Shown here: piece after piece, positions 26,116-32,815 of the stretch
How the letters are laid out: every line of letters begins with the position of its first letter
Numbering within the stretch: position 1 is the stretch's first letter
Assembly: GCF_007859635.1 (NCBI RefSeq)
Contig: NZ_CP042306.1
Span: 2,356,001-2,420,000 of the forward strand
Length of the DNA: 64,000 nt
Origin: Sphingomonas panacisoli
GTDB taxonomy: Bacteria; Pseudomonadota; Alphaproteobacteria; Sphingomonadales; Sphingomonadaceae
Reading direction: 5' to 3'
The notes under the pieces: model-generated
Told to the model about the DNA's origin: nothing
Seen by the model: only the letters and a program-made list of their open reading frames with translations
Database searches by the model: none
Program-made: the position numbers and the translations under genes

Positions 26116-26265
26116 ATGACTCACAAAAAGCTCACACTTCCCTCCAAAGACTGCGCCGCATGCGGCCTGCCGTTCGCTTGGCGAAAAAAGTGGCAGCGCG
26201 ATTGGGAAAACGTGAAATTCTGCTCTGATCGCTGCCGAAAGGCCGATACGGCGAAGATCAAATAA
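26116..26265 (+). CDS. DUF2256 protein
   Basis: 49 residues: [20 protein letters not shown] then [20 protein letters not shown]. This is the complete DUF2256 signature with four cysteines (CxxC and CxxxC type) in a zinc-ribbon-like arrangement and the conserved WRKKWxxxWxxVKFCSxRCR. RBS AGG is close upstream. Likely zinc-binding, function unknown. It is normally fused or adjacent to DUF3253, and here follows a truncated DUF3253 frame. Confidence 0.85.
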   Translation: MTHKKLTLPSKDCAACGLPFAWRKKWQRDWENVKFCSDRCRKADTAKIK

Positions 26266-26280
26266 AACGTCGTAAGCCGA

Positions 26281-26457
26281 CTACGTTTCTCTCAAAAGAA
26301 GGCGCTCTGCACGGCTCTGCGGTAATTGCGCGATGAGCGCACGCGCACTGGCGATGTGGCTGGCACGTTTAGCCGGGTCATGTGATGTGGTGGCCGCATC
26401 ATAGGCAGCGTAGGCCGCACAGCGAAGCCGCCGCTCCGCGTCAAACAGAATTCCCAT
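26281..26457 (-). CDS. small hypothetical protein, 58 aa
   Basis: The frame MGILFDAERRLRCAAYAAYD then HDPAKRASHIASARALIAQL ends REERLLLRET-like. AGAGGA lies nine bases before the ATG, which argues that it is real. Helical and Arg/Ala-rich. No family recognised; it lies convergent with DUF2256 and downstream of nothing obvious. Confidence 0.45.
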   Translation of the reverse strand: MGILFDAERRLRCAAYAAYDAATTSHDPAKRASHIASARALIAQLPQSRAERLLLRET

Positions 26458-26519
26458 CGCCAGCGATCCTCTGCCTATATCGCCGACAACGCCTCAATCG
26501 CGTATTCGATGCTTAGTGA

Positions 26520-27680
26520 TCAACCTGTACTCCGGCGCTTCACAGCAATCGGCCCGCGTCGCCTCCGACGCGTAGGAGCGGGGGCAACATCCGGGCCCAT
26601 CCATTCGCGGGTCACGATCAGCAACGCCGCCATGATAACGGGGCCGACAAACAGCCCGACCAGTCCGAGTTCGGCGAGTCCTCCCAAGGCGCCGACCATC
26701 GCGAATAGGAAAGGCAACTCAACCGCACTGCCGATCACCGATGGCTGGATGAAATTGTCGCCGACCGCCATCACCACGGTGCCAAATGCGAACAGACCTG
26801 CGGCGGCACCAACGTGGCCCTGCAACAGCAGCACAATGCTCGCCAACCCGAACGCTGCCCAAGCGCCGAACGGTATCAGTGCCAGCAAGATCGTGAACGT
26901 CGCGAACAGTAACGGCTGCGGCACACCGGCCACCCAGTAGCCGACGCCGATGATCGTTCCCTCGAGGACCGAAACGAGCACGGTGCCGTTGACGGTTCCC
27001 CGCACCGCACCGATCATTCGTTCGAGGAAGTGCTCGCCGAACGTGCCGAACATGCGCTGGGCAACGAGGCGCGCCTTACCGTTAATGTTGCCGCCGCTGG
27101 CTAGCATGGTGCCTGTGATGACGAGCGTAATGGCGAACTGACTAGTATCGCGCGCTACTTCGCCGCCGATCGATCGCATCCAGCCGAGGATCGATCCGGC
27201 ACTCACCGTTCCGAGCAGCGCGATTGCACCCTTTGGATCAGCCAGATGCTGCTGCCACCATCCGGCGATCTTGTCGCCAGCCAGGGGTATCGCGGGGAGC
27301 CATGCGGGCATCGGGAGGCCGATCTGCTGAACATGCTGGAACCACTCCAGCGCGCCCTGGCTTTCCTGCGCCAGCGACACCGCCGCCAGCGACAGCGGCC
27401 CGATGACGAACAACGCGGTCGCGAGCGTGAACCCAAGCGCGAGGAAACCCGGATGATTGGGAAAACGCTTGGTGGCCCGCGCGTAGAGCGGCCATTCCGC
27501 GATCGCCAGAACCGCCGCCCAGGCAATGGGGATCAGGAATTCCCAGGCCATCCAGACCGCGAGCAGCACGATCGCCAGCGTGAGATAGAGCTGCCGCATC
27601 CGCACGCCTGGATCTTCCGCAACGATTTGCGCCGGCGGAGTTGTAGGATCGGCACTCAACGTCTGCCCGCGTGGCGCCAT
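26520..27680 (-). CDS. AI-2E family transporter (PerM/YdiK type)
   Basis: 386 residues from the ATG at 27680 (MAPRGQTLSADPTTPPAQIV); GGGAT nearby supports it. Around eight hydrophobic segments with the family pattern: an N-terminal pair of helices (LYLTLAIVLLAVWMAWEFLI), a long central soluble segment, and LVGLFVGPVIMAALLIVTRE near the end. Family members export autoinducer-2-like or other small solutes, or act as Na+/H+ antiporters. No neighbours to guide assignment. Confidence 0.87.
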   Translation of the reverse strand: MAPRGQTLSADPTTPPAQIVAEDPGVRMRQLYLTLAIVLLAVWMAWEFLIPIAWAAVLAIAEWPLYARATKRFPNHPGFLALGFTLATALFVIGPLSLAAVSLAQESQGALEWFQHVQQIGLPMPAWLPAIPLAGDKIAGWWQQHLADPKGAIALLGTVSAGSILGWMRSIGGEVARDTSQFAITLVITGTMLASGGNINGKARLVAQRMFGTFGEHFLERMIGAVRGTVNGTVLVSVLEGTIIGVGYWVAGVPQPLLFATFTILLALIPFGAWAAFGLASIVLLLQGHVGAAAGLFAFGTVVMAVGDNFIQPSVIGSAVELPFLFAMVGALGGLAELGLVGLFVGPVIMAALLIVTREWMGPDVAPAPTRRRRRGPIAVKRRSTG

Positions 27681-27917
27681 CGTTTCATCCCGCTCAAATG
27701 TTCGGCTGCGGATGTAGCCGCCGCGACAAGAAAGAGCGAGCGACGTACGCCGCCCTCGCAAATATTAATCTGCAATGATCTAGGTGGCGGGTCGAGAATC
27801 CGACCTTGCTTCGGGTTCTGGGGTTGGCGCTTCGATGGCAGTGTTTGATCCCTTGCTATCGAGGCGTTTTCCGCAAACTTCGGCGCTTCTGCGCTCGGCA
27901 ATGCGACTGATCGCCGA

Positions 27918-28922
27918 CTAAGTGCTCATCAGCACATTGGCGTATGCGTTATCTTCCAGCGCGCGCCCTGCACCAATTGCCACGGCGGTGAGCGCCGTCT
28001 CGGCGACGACGACCGAAACACCGGTTGCCTTGGTGAGTGCTTCGTCAATGCCGGGAAGCATCGAGCCGCCACCGGTCATGACGATGCCGTGACTATGAAT
28101 ATCGACCGCGAGTTCCGGCTCGGTCGCGGCGAGCGTCAACATGACGGTCTCGACGACTTGATCGACCAGGTCGCTGAGCGGTCCAGCGAAATCAGCTTGA
28201 GCGACCTCGATCTCGCGCGGCACGCCGTTCACAAGGTCGCGGCCACGAACCGCCATGGCCAGGCCGGGGCCATTCGTCGGCATTCGCGCGATGCCGATTG
28301 CTATCTTGATCCGCTCTGCCGTCGTCTCGCCGATGACGAGGTTGTGATTGCGACGGATGCTCGACGTGATCGCTTCGTCCATCCGGTCGCCGCCAACCCG
28401 GGCGGAGGCATGGCGAACCACACTGCCGAGAGAAATGACGGCAATGTCAGTAGTACCGCCGCCGATATCGACGACCATCGTACCGACAGGGTCGTTAACC
28501 GGCAGCCCGGCACCGATCGCTGCCGCCATCGGTTCCTCGATCAGGCTGACGCTGCGTGCGCCGGCGTTCGTCGCCGCCTGCCGGATGGCGCGCCGCTCGA
28601 CCTCGGTCGCTCCCGACGGAATGCAGATCGCTACATTCGGACGGCGCGGCAGTCTTGATGGTCCTCCGTGTGCCTTGTCGATGAATGCCTTGATCATCTG
28701 CTCGGCGATATCGACGTCGGCGATCACACCGTCGCGCATGGGCCGAACGGTGCTGGTGCCACGCGGAGTGCGGCCGATCATGAGCTTCGCTTCCATGCCG
28801 AATGCTCGCAGCCGCGGTGCGCCGTCGAGAAACTCTATCGCGACGACCGAGGGTTCATTGAGAACGATCCCCTGGCCCCGCAGATAGACGATGGTGTTCA
28901 CCGTCCCGAGGTCGATCGCCAT
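27918..28922 (-). CDS. mreB: MreB-family actin-like protein, orphan paralogue
   Basis: 334 residues with the actin-fold ATP motifs DLGTVNTIVYL, VVDIGGGTTDIAVIS, EPMAAAIGAGLP and GIVMTGGGSMLPGID. The chosen start MAIDLGTVNT omits the usual MreB membrane-binding amphipathic N-terminus. In frame upstream the sequence reads RIPRFLSTTSNDMAIDLGT, which aligns with that N-terminus, but no ATG, GTG or TTG start exists for it, only CTG or ATT codons. The mreC/mreD and rod-shape neighbours are absent, so this is a second, divergent copy outside the main operon. Whether it polymerises cannot be read here. Confidence 0.85.
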   Translation of the reverse strand: MAIDLGTVNTIVYLRGQGIVLNEPSVVAIEFLDGAPRLRAFGMEAKLMIGRTPRGTSTVRPMRDGVIADVDIAEQMIKAFIDKAHGGPSRLPRRPNVAICIPSGATEVERRAIRQAATNAGARSVSLIEEPMAAAIGAGLPVNDPVGTMVVDIGGGTTDIAVISLGSVVRHASARVGGDRMDEAITSSIRRNHNLVIGETTAERIKIAIGIARMPTNGPGLAMAVRGRDLVNGVPREIEVAQADFAGPLSDLVDQVVETVMLTLAATEPELAVDIHSHGIVMTGGGSMLPGIDEALTKATGVSVVVAETALTAVAIGAGRALEDNAYANVLMST

Positions 28923-29002
28923 GTCGTTGGAAGTCGTGCTGAGGAAACGTGGAATGCGAATGATGGGGCCGATCGTGTACAGCGCAAGGAGTCGCGCTCA
29001 TG

Positions 29003-29254
29003 TCAGTGTTGAGCGTTAAGCCCATCATACAAAGCGACGAGCCGGTCGACCTCGGCGATGACCTCGCGCTGTTCGCTCAGCCAGCGCTGGGTCGCATCGT
29101 GCATCGCCTCGCCATTGCGACCGTCGTGCAGCGTCGCGCCTCCCTCGATCAGAAAGACGGCATCGCGCGCGCGGGTCCGCTGCAACCTGAGGTGCGTCAT
29201 CCATTGCTCGACGACGTCGGACGGTATTGATCGGTCCAAGTTTGCTGCCTCCAT
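29003..29254 (-). CDS. hypothetical protein, 83 aa
   Basis: MEAANLDRSIPSDVVEQWMT then HLRLQRTRARDAVFLIEGGA and a second helical part (WLSEQREVIAEVDRLVALYD). Largely helical, soluble, no family recognised. It is just upstream of the orphan mreB on the same strand with an 80-base gap and could be co-transcribed. Confidence 0.55.
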   Translation of the reverse strand: MEAANLDRSIPSDVVEQWMTHLRLQRTRARDAVFLIEGGATLHDGRNGEAMHDATQRWLSEQREVIAEVDRLVALYDGLNAQH

Positions 29255-29355
29255 GACACGATATGGGGAGAGCAGCGTCGAATGCGAACGAACGATCGAA
29301 GTTCAGCCGGCAACAGGATTATCGCAATACGGGTTCGGACTGCTGTGGCTTCGTT

Positions 29356-29631
29356 TCATCCATTCTGGGCTACACTAGAAAACGTCCGGTTTCGGGGCGC
29401 AATTAAGACCCGCAGCCGTTCAAATGGCCGCAAATCACCGTCGATTGCTCCGCCGCGCGCAGCGACCAAAACTGCTGTGTGGTAGATGCCGCGCAAGACA
29501 ACCCGTCGGTGGCCAATTTCGCGTCCGAAGATAAAAAAGCCGGCACCCATGGCGCTATCCCAAACGATGTCCATATTAAGGTGATCGTGCTGAATGCCTC
29601 CCGAGTGCATCGCGACTGAGAGACTCGACAT
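29356..29631 (-). CDS. hypothetical protein, 91 aa (DUF1488-like?)
   Basis: A minus-strand frame starting at ATG 29631 (MSSLSVAMHSGGIQHDHLNM) with GGAGAG eight bases upstream. The following DIVWDSAMGAGFFIFGREIG and DGDLRPFERLRVLIAPRNR resemble the pattern of short DUF1488-type proteins, with a strand, a conserved GREIG turn and a terminal helix (FERLRxxI). The C-terminal codons lie in a sequence resembling the dispersed repeat, so the end may be altered. Called at low confidence. Confidence 0.4.
   Translation of the reverse strand: MSSLSVAMHSGGIQHDHLNMDIVWDSAMGAGFFIFGREIGHRRVVLRGIYHTAVLVAARGGAIDGDLRPFERLRVLIAPRNRTFSSVAQNG
29388..29418 (+). repeat. dispersed intergenic element, copy E12 (partial)
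   Basis: AAAACGTCCGGTTTCGGGGC then GCAATTAAG, about half an element. It overlaps the 3' end of the proposed 91-aa gene. Confidence 0.4.
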
Positions 29632-29664
29632 GCTCCCCACTCTCCGGTCGGTAAGGATCACACC

Positions 29665-29793
29665 ATGGCAAAGGGACAGCAACGCGGTAACCGCGAAGCG
29701 CGCAAACCGAAGAAGCCGGAGCCTCCTAAACAGAACGCTTCTAATCCCACGTTGAAGGGTACAGCGCCGTCGCAAACAACTCAGAACAAATGA
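29665..29793 (+). CDS. small basic protein, 42 aa
   Basis: MAKGQQRGNREARKPKKPEP then PKQNASNPTLKGTAPSQTTQ. AAGGA lies seven bases ahead of the ATG. Lys/Arg/Pro-rich front half and a polar tail, and short proteins of the form MAKGQxRxNREAxKPKK are common in sphingomonads and rhizobia (recollection). Function unknown; probably a cytoplasmic, perhaps stress-induced protein. Confidence 0.75.
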   Translation: MAKGQQRGNREARKPKKPEPPKQNASNPTLKGTAPSQTTQNK

Positions 29794-29904
29794 GCCAGCG
29801 ACCTTTTCTGGAAGGCAGGTCCGCCTCGAGCCAATTTCGAACCGTTTATGTTTTCGATGACGTTCGTCTGAGAACTGCCCGACTTCCCGGGTCGGGATTT
29901 AACT

Positions 29905-30216
29905 ATGACGCTTGAAATCGCCGGTAGCCGCTCGACGAAGTCCACGGTTGTGTTCAATCATCCGTTTCGACTGGGCCGAGACTCTCGCGAATTTCCGCCA
30001 GGCACGTACACCGTGCACACGCACGAAGACGTGTATCAAGGCGTCTTCGACCCGATCCACATTGCGATCAGTGCCGAACTCATCGTCAACCTGGATGGAA
30101 CGACATTTTCCCGATTCGCGAAGCCGGAAGAGCTTAGGTCGGCACTGGAGCTCGACGCGAACTGCACCTTGATCGCCGACGGCCCCAGTGAGAACCCTGA
30201 TCGTCTCTCGGGATGA
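29905..30216 (+). CDS. hypothetical protein, 103 aa
   Basis: MTLEIAGSRSTKSTVVFNHP then FRLGRDSREFPPGTYTVHTH and ISAELIVNLDGTTFSR. A beta-rich soluble protein, no signal, no family recognised. Its stop overlaps the ATG of a 45-aa membrane microprotein (ATGA), so the two are translationally coupled and likely act together. Confidence 0.65.
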   Translation: MTLEIAGSRSTKSTVVFNHPFRLGRDSREFPPGTYTVHTHEDVYQGVFDPIHIAISAELIVNLDGTTFSRFAKPEELRSALELDANCTLIADGPSENPDRLSG

Positions 30217-30350
30217 TTCGTCTCGTTTGCATAGCGGTATTTCTGTGGGTCACGCCGAGCGCAATTATCATAATCGCCTATGGAGCAACGAAGATTTTCC
30301 CGAAGTTTCACCGATTGATGGCAAGATGGCTGGTGTCCGGAACTGATTAG
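30213..30350 (+). CDS. single-pass membrane microprotein, 45 aa
   Basis: MIRLVCIAVFLWVTPSAIII then IAYGATKIFPKFHRLMARWL. One hydrophobic segment at residues 3-22 then an amphipathic basic helix. The start overlaps the stop of the 103-aa gene by ATGA; such coupling strongly suggests translation even without its own ribosome-binding site. Role unknown. Confidence 0.6.
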   Translation: MIRLVCIAVFLWVTPSAIIIIAYGATKIFPKFHRLMARWLVSGTD

Positions 30351-30474
30351 TTTCGGCAGCGACCGCAAGCCATTCCCGGGCAACAACTTCGTCGTCGCAG
30401 CTGAACCTGTCTTGTTCGTGGCCTTGATCCACGGCAGCGCGCACTTGTAAGCGGCGGGGCTACGCGAGGCCAAC

Positions 30475-30666
30475 ATGGATCTGAATTACCTTTTTCACCG
30501 CCACCAAGTATCGATGATGCCCGCAGATGCCGCGTCAAACGGTGAGGTAGTTTTACGCCCAATTGAAATCGCGCTTGGGAACGCTGTAGGAATGGCTGCT
30601 TTTGGGAACGTAAAGGCGGCCGAAATTATGGCGCGAAGCAGCCTCGTGCTTGGCATCCCGTCCTGA
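30475..30666 (+). pseudogene. small gene with MDLNYLFHRHQVS start, tail replaced by repeat
   Basis: 63 codons. The front MDLNYLFHRHQVSMMPADAA matches a small protein family I recall in alphaproteobacteria (MDLNxLYHRHQVSL...), usually about 60 residues of conserved helix. After residue 23 the sequence no longer resembles it and the frame runs through repeat copy E13 (30594-30643). This suggests the 3' half was lost, with the repeat at the site. The start is not supported by an evident ribosome-binding site. Confidence 0.45.
30594..30643 (+). repeat. dispersed intergenic element, copy E13 (short form)
   Basis: GGCTGCTTTTGGGAACG, then GGCGGCCGAAATTATGGCGC and GAAGCAGCC. The ends GGCTGCTT and AAGCAGCC are a perfect 8-base inverted repeat, different in sequence from the ends of E2 yet still paired, which argues that pairing matters. 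Confidence 0.75.
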
Positions 30667-30786
30667 CACAAAAAAACTAAATTATTCACGCATCTTAATG
30701 GCCGCTACACCGTTGCTTCTTTGATTGGTTACCAGTTCGTTAACCGACAAGGGGCGGATCTCGCCCTGCTTAAAGGGGCTATCAAA

Positions 30787-31344
30787 ATGTTTTCGACAAA
30801 ATTGCTCGCGGGCATGGCAGCTCTCGCCATGGCCGTGCCGGGCGTATCCAGCGCACAATCGACGTATAATTTCTCATACACGGCGCAGAACGGGAATGTG
30901 CTGGGAACAGGCACCTTTACCACCGGTGCTGCAAACCCAGCTGGCAGTTTTTTTACGCCCAGCGCATTGATTACGAACCTAACCGGCACCTATCGTGGCG
31001 CCGACATCACCGGCCTTCTGACGGCGGGAACATACTTCGCTAACGACAATATCTTTTACACGTCACCTCCCGCAGGCAGCGGTAATCTGGACCTGCGTGG
31101 TGTAGCGTTCAGCACCACCGCCGGCATGGCTGATTTCTACTTTGGGTTGGGCGGCTACGGTACAATCTTTACCCGCACAGGCGGTACAGCAACTTCGAAC
31201 GTTGGCGGCACATTCGCCGTCACGCCCGCAGTCGCAGCCGTGCCAGAGCCGGCCACTTGGGCTATGATGCTGATTGGCTTTGGGGTGGTTGGGCAATCGC
31301 TCCGTCGTCGCCAAACCGTCTCGACGCGCATTCGATACGTCTAG
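30787..31344 (+). CDS. PEP-CTERM sorting-signal protein
   Basis: 185 residues from ATG 30787 (AAGGGG upstream). Signal peptide MFSTKLLAGMAALAMAVPGV ending SSAQ, a beta-rich mature part, and the C-terminal PEP-CTERM sorting signal VPEPATWAMMLIGFGVVGQS then LRRRQTV. PEP-CTERM proteins are cut and anchored or exported by an exosortase; no exosortase gene is in the window. The start further upstream at 30721 would lack a signal peptide at the N-terminus. A good intrinsic terminator follows. Confidence 0.9.
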   Translation: MFSTKLLAGMAALAMAVPGVSSAQSTYNFSYTAQNGNVLGTGTFTTGAANPAGSFFTPSALITNLTGTYRGADITGLLTAGTYFANDNIFYTSPPAGSGNLDLRGVAFSTTAGMADFYFGLGGYGTIFTRTGGTATSNVGGTFAVTPAVAAVPEPATWAMMLIGFGVVGQSLRRRQTVSTRIRYV

Positions 31345-31365
31345 CCCGACCTATGGTCCAGAAGA

Positions 31366-31395
31366 GCCGCTGGTCGCGTGACCGGCGGCTTTTTT
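31366..31395 (+). terminator. intrinsic terminator after PEP-CTERM gene
   Basis: GCCGCTGGTC, loop GCGT, GACCGGCGGC, then six T. A ten-pair stem with one mismatch. Confidence 0.85.
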
Positions 31396-31454
31396 GCGAA
31401 ATCCAGACGTCGGTTTCCACTCAATATTGCACGCCGGCCCATAGCCGAGCGAAT

Positions 31455-31514
31455 GGCGTCTTTCGGGATTGTCGCGACTATCGTCGAACGACAGCAATTA
31501 GGGCGCAAAACCGA
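31455..31514 (+). repeat. dispersed intergenic element, copy E14
   Basis: Begins GGCGTCTTTCGGGATTG and ends CGAACGACAGCAATTAGGG then GCGCAAAACCGAC. It is the last clear plus-oriented copy before the kdp region. Confidence 0.7.
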
Positions 31515-31515
31515 C

Positions 31516-32205
31516 TTAGAGACCTTCTCCGGCAACTAGCCTGTACCCCACTCCTAACTCGTTGATCAGCATTCGCGGGCGCGCTGGATCGGTCTCGAGT
31601 TTATGACGCAGGTTGCGCACGACGATGCGCAGATAGTCGATATGCTCCTCATGCGCCGGGCCCCAGACGGTGCGGAGCAATTGACGATGGCCGATCACGC
31701 GGTCGGGACGCTTCGCCAGTTCGGCCAAGACATCGTATTCTTTGGGGGTGAGGTGGACGTCCTCGTCGCCCCGGCGGACACGGCGACGCTCCAAGTCGAT
31801 TTCCACGTCGCCCGTCGTAACGACAGCTGCCGAGTCACCCGTCACGTGATGGCGAAGCGCCGCGCGAACGCGAGCCAAGAGTTCTTCGGTGTCAAATGGC
31901 TTGGTCAAATAATCGTCCGCGCCCAGGTCTAGCGCGGCAACTTTTTCTGCCGTGTCTTCGCGTGCCGACACAACGATGACGGACGCTTTACCCCGCAATA
32001 ACTGGATCAGCTCCAACCCATCCCGATCGGGTAGACCCAAGTCTAGGAGCACCACCGCTGGCTTATCAATGTCTGCCAACGACAGTGCTTCACGCGCCGT
32101 CGCCGCTTCACCCGCTGCATAGCCTGCTCGCTCGATTGCGACGCGGAGCAGACGGCGGATGTGCGCGTCATCCTCGACAATCAGGATCTTGGGCTGTGCG
32201 GCCAT
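31516..32205 (-). CDS. kdpE: KdpE response regulator
   Basis: 229 residues. A receiver (IVEDDAHIRRLLRVAIERAG, phosphoacceptor Asp in VVLLDLGLPDRDGL, VVSAREDTAEKVAALDLGAD, conserved KPF) followed by an OmpR/PhoB winged helix with HLTPKEYDVLAELAKRPDRV and HIDYLRIVVRNLRHKLETDP, the exact KdpE recognition-helix pattern. It activates the kdp operon at low potassium when phosphorylated by KdpD. AGGAG lies just before the ATG and only nine bases after kdpC; kdpD, normally between them, is missing, so KdpE is orphaned here. Confidence 0.93.
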   Translation of the reverse strand: MAAQPKILIVEDDAHIRRLLRVAIERAGYAAGEAATAREALSLADIDKPAVVLLDLGLPDRDGLELIQLLRGKASVIVVSAREDTAEKVAALDLGADDYLTKPFDTEELLARVRAALRHHVTGDSAAVVTTGDVEIDLERRRVRRGDEDVHLTPKEYDVLAELAKRPDRVIGHRQLLRTVWGPAHEEHIDYLRIVVRNLRHKLETDPARPRMLINELGVGYRLVAGEGL

Positions 32206-32213
32206 GTCTCCTG

Positions 32214-32804
32214 TTACGGCCGCGGCGTAATCCGGTCGAGCGCAAGGTTGAGGGCGAGCACGTTTACGCGCGGCTCGCCGACAAAACCCAACAGGGGATA
32301 TGCCGTGTTGTCGGCGACCAATGCTTTGACCTTGTCCGCCGCAACCCCGCGCGCTTTCGCCACGCGCGCGACTTGGAACAAAGCCGCCTCGGGGCTGATA
32401 TCGGGATCGAGCCCCGAGGCGGAGGCCGTCACCAGGTCGGCGGGAACATTGATACCTGGGGCGGAGGCTTTGGCGGCGGCCAGGTCAGTCTTGACGCGAT
32501 CGAACAGCGCCTTGCTGGTCGGGCCGAGGTTCGACCCTGACGAGGCGGTGGCGTCGTAACCGTTCTTGCCGGCAGCGGAGGGGCGACCGTGGAAATAGGC
32601 GTCGCTCGCGAAGGACTGGCCGACCAGCGCCGAGCCGATGACGTTTCCCTTGGCGTTCTTGATCATGCTCCCGTTGGCGGCCGCCGGCGCGATGATCTGG
32701 CCGATGCCGGTGATCGCGGCGGGGTAAACGAACCCGAGCAGCAGCGCGAACAGCAGGGTCAGCACGATGGCCGGGCGCAGCGAAGTGATGAAATCCTTGA
32801 GCAT
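32214..32804 (-). CDS. kdpC: potassium-transporting ATPase subunit C
   Basis: 196 residues: N-terminal helix FITSLRPAIVLTLLFALLLG, then YPAAITGIGQIIAPAAANGS, VIGSALVGQSFASDAYFHGR, and TASASGLDPDISPEAALFQV ending VGEPRVNVLALNLALDRI. All are hallmarks of KdpC, which helps assemble KdpB with KdpA. Full length. It follows kdpB by 11 bases and precedes kdpE by eight. With kdpA truncated the complex it serves cannot form as usual. Confidence 0.95.
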   Translation of the reverse strand: MLKDFITSLRPAIVLTLLFALLLGFVYPAAITGIGQIIAPAAANGSMIKNAKGNVIGSALVGQSFASDAYFHGRPSAAGKNGYDATASSGSNLGPTSKALFDRVKTDLAAAKASAPGINVPADLVTASASGLDPDISPEAALFQVARVAKARGVAADKVKALVADNTAYPLLGFVGEPRVNVLALNLALDRITPRP

Positions 32805-32815
32805 ATCGGTTGTCC

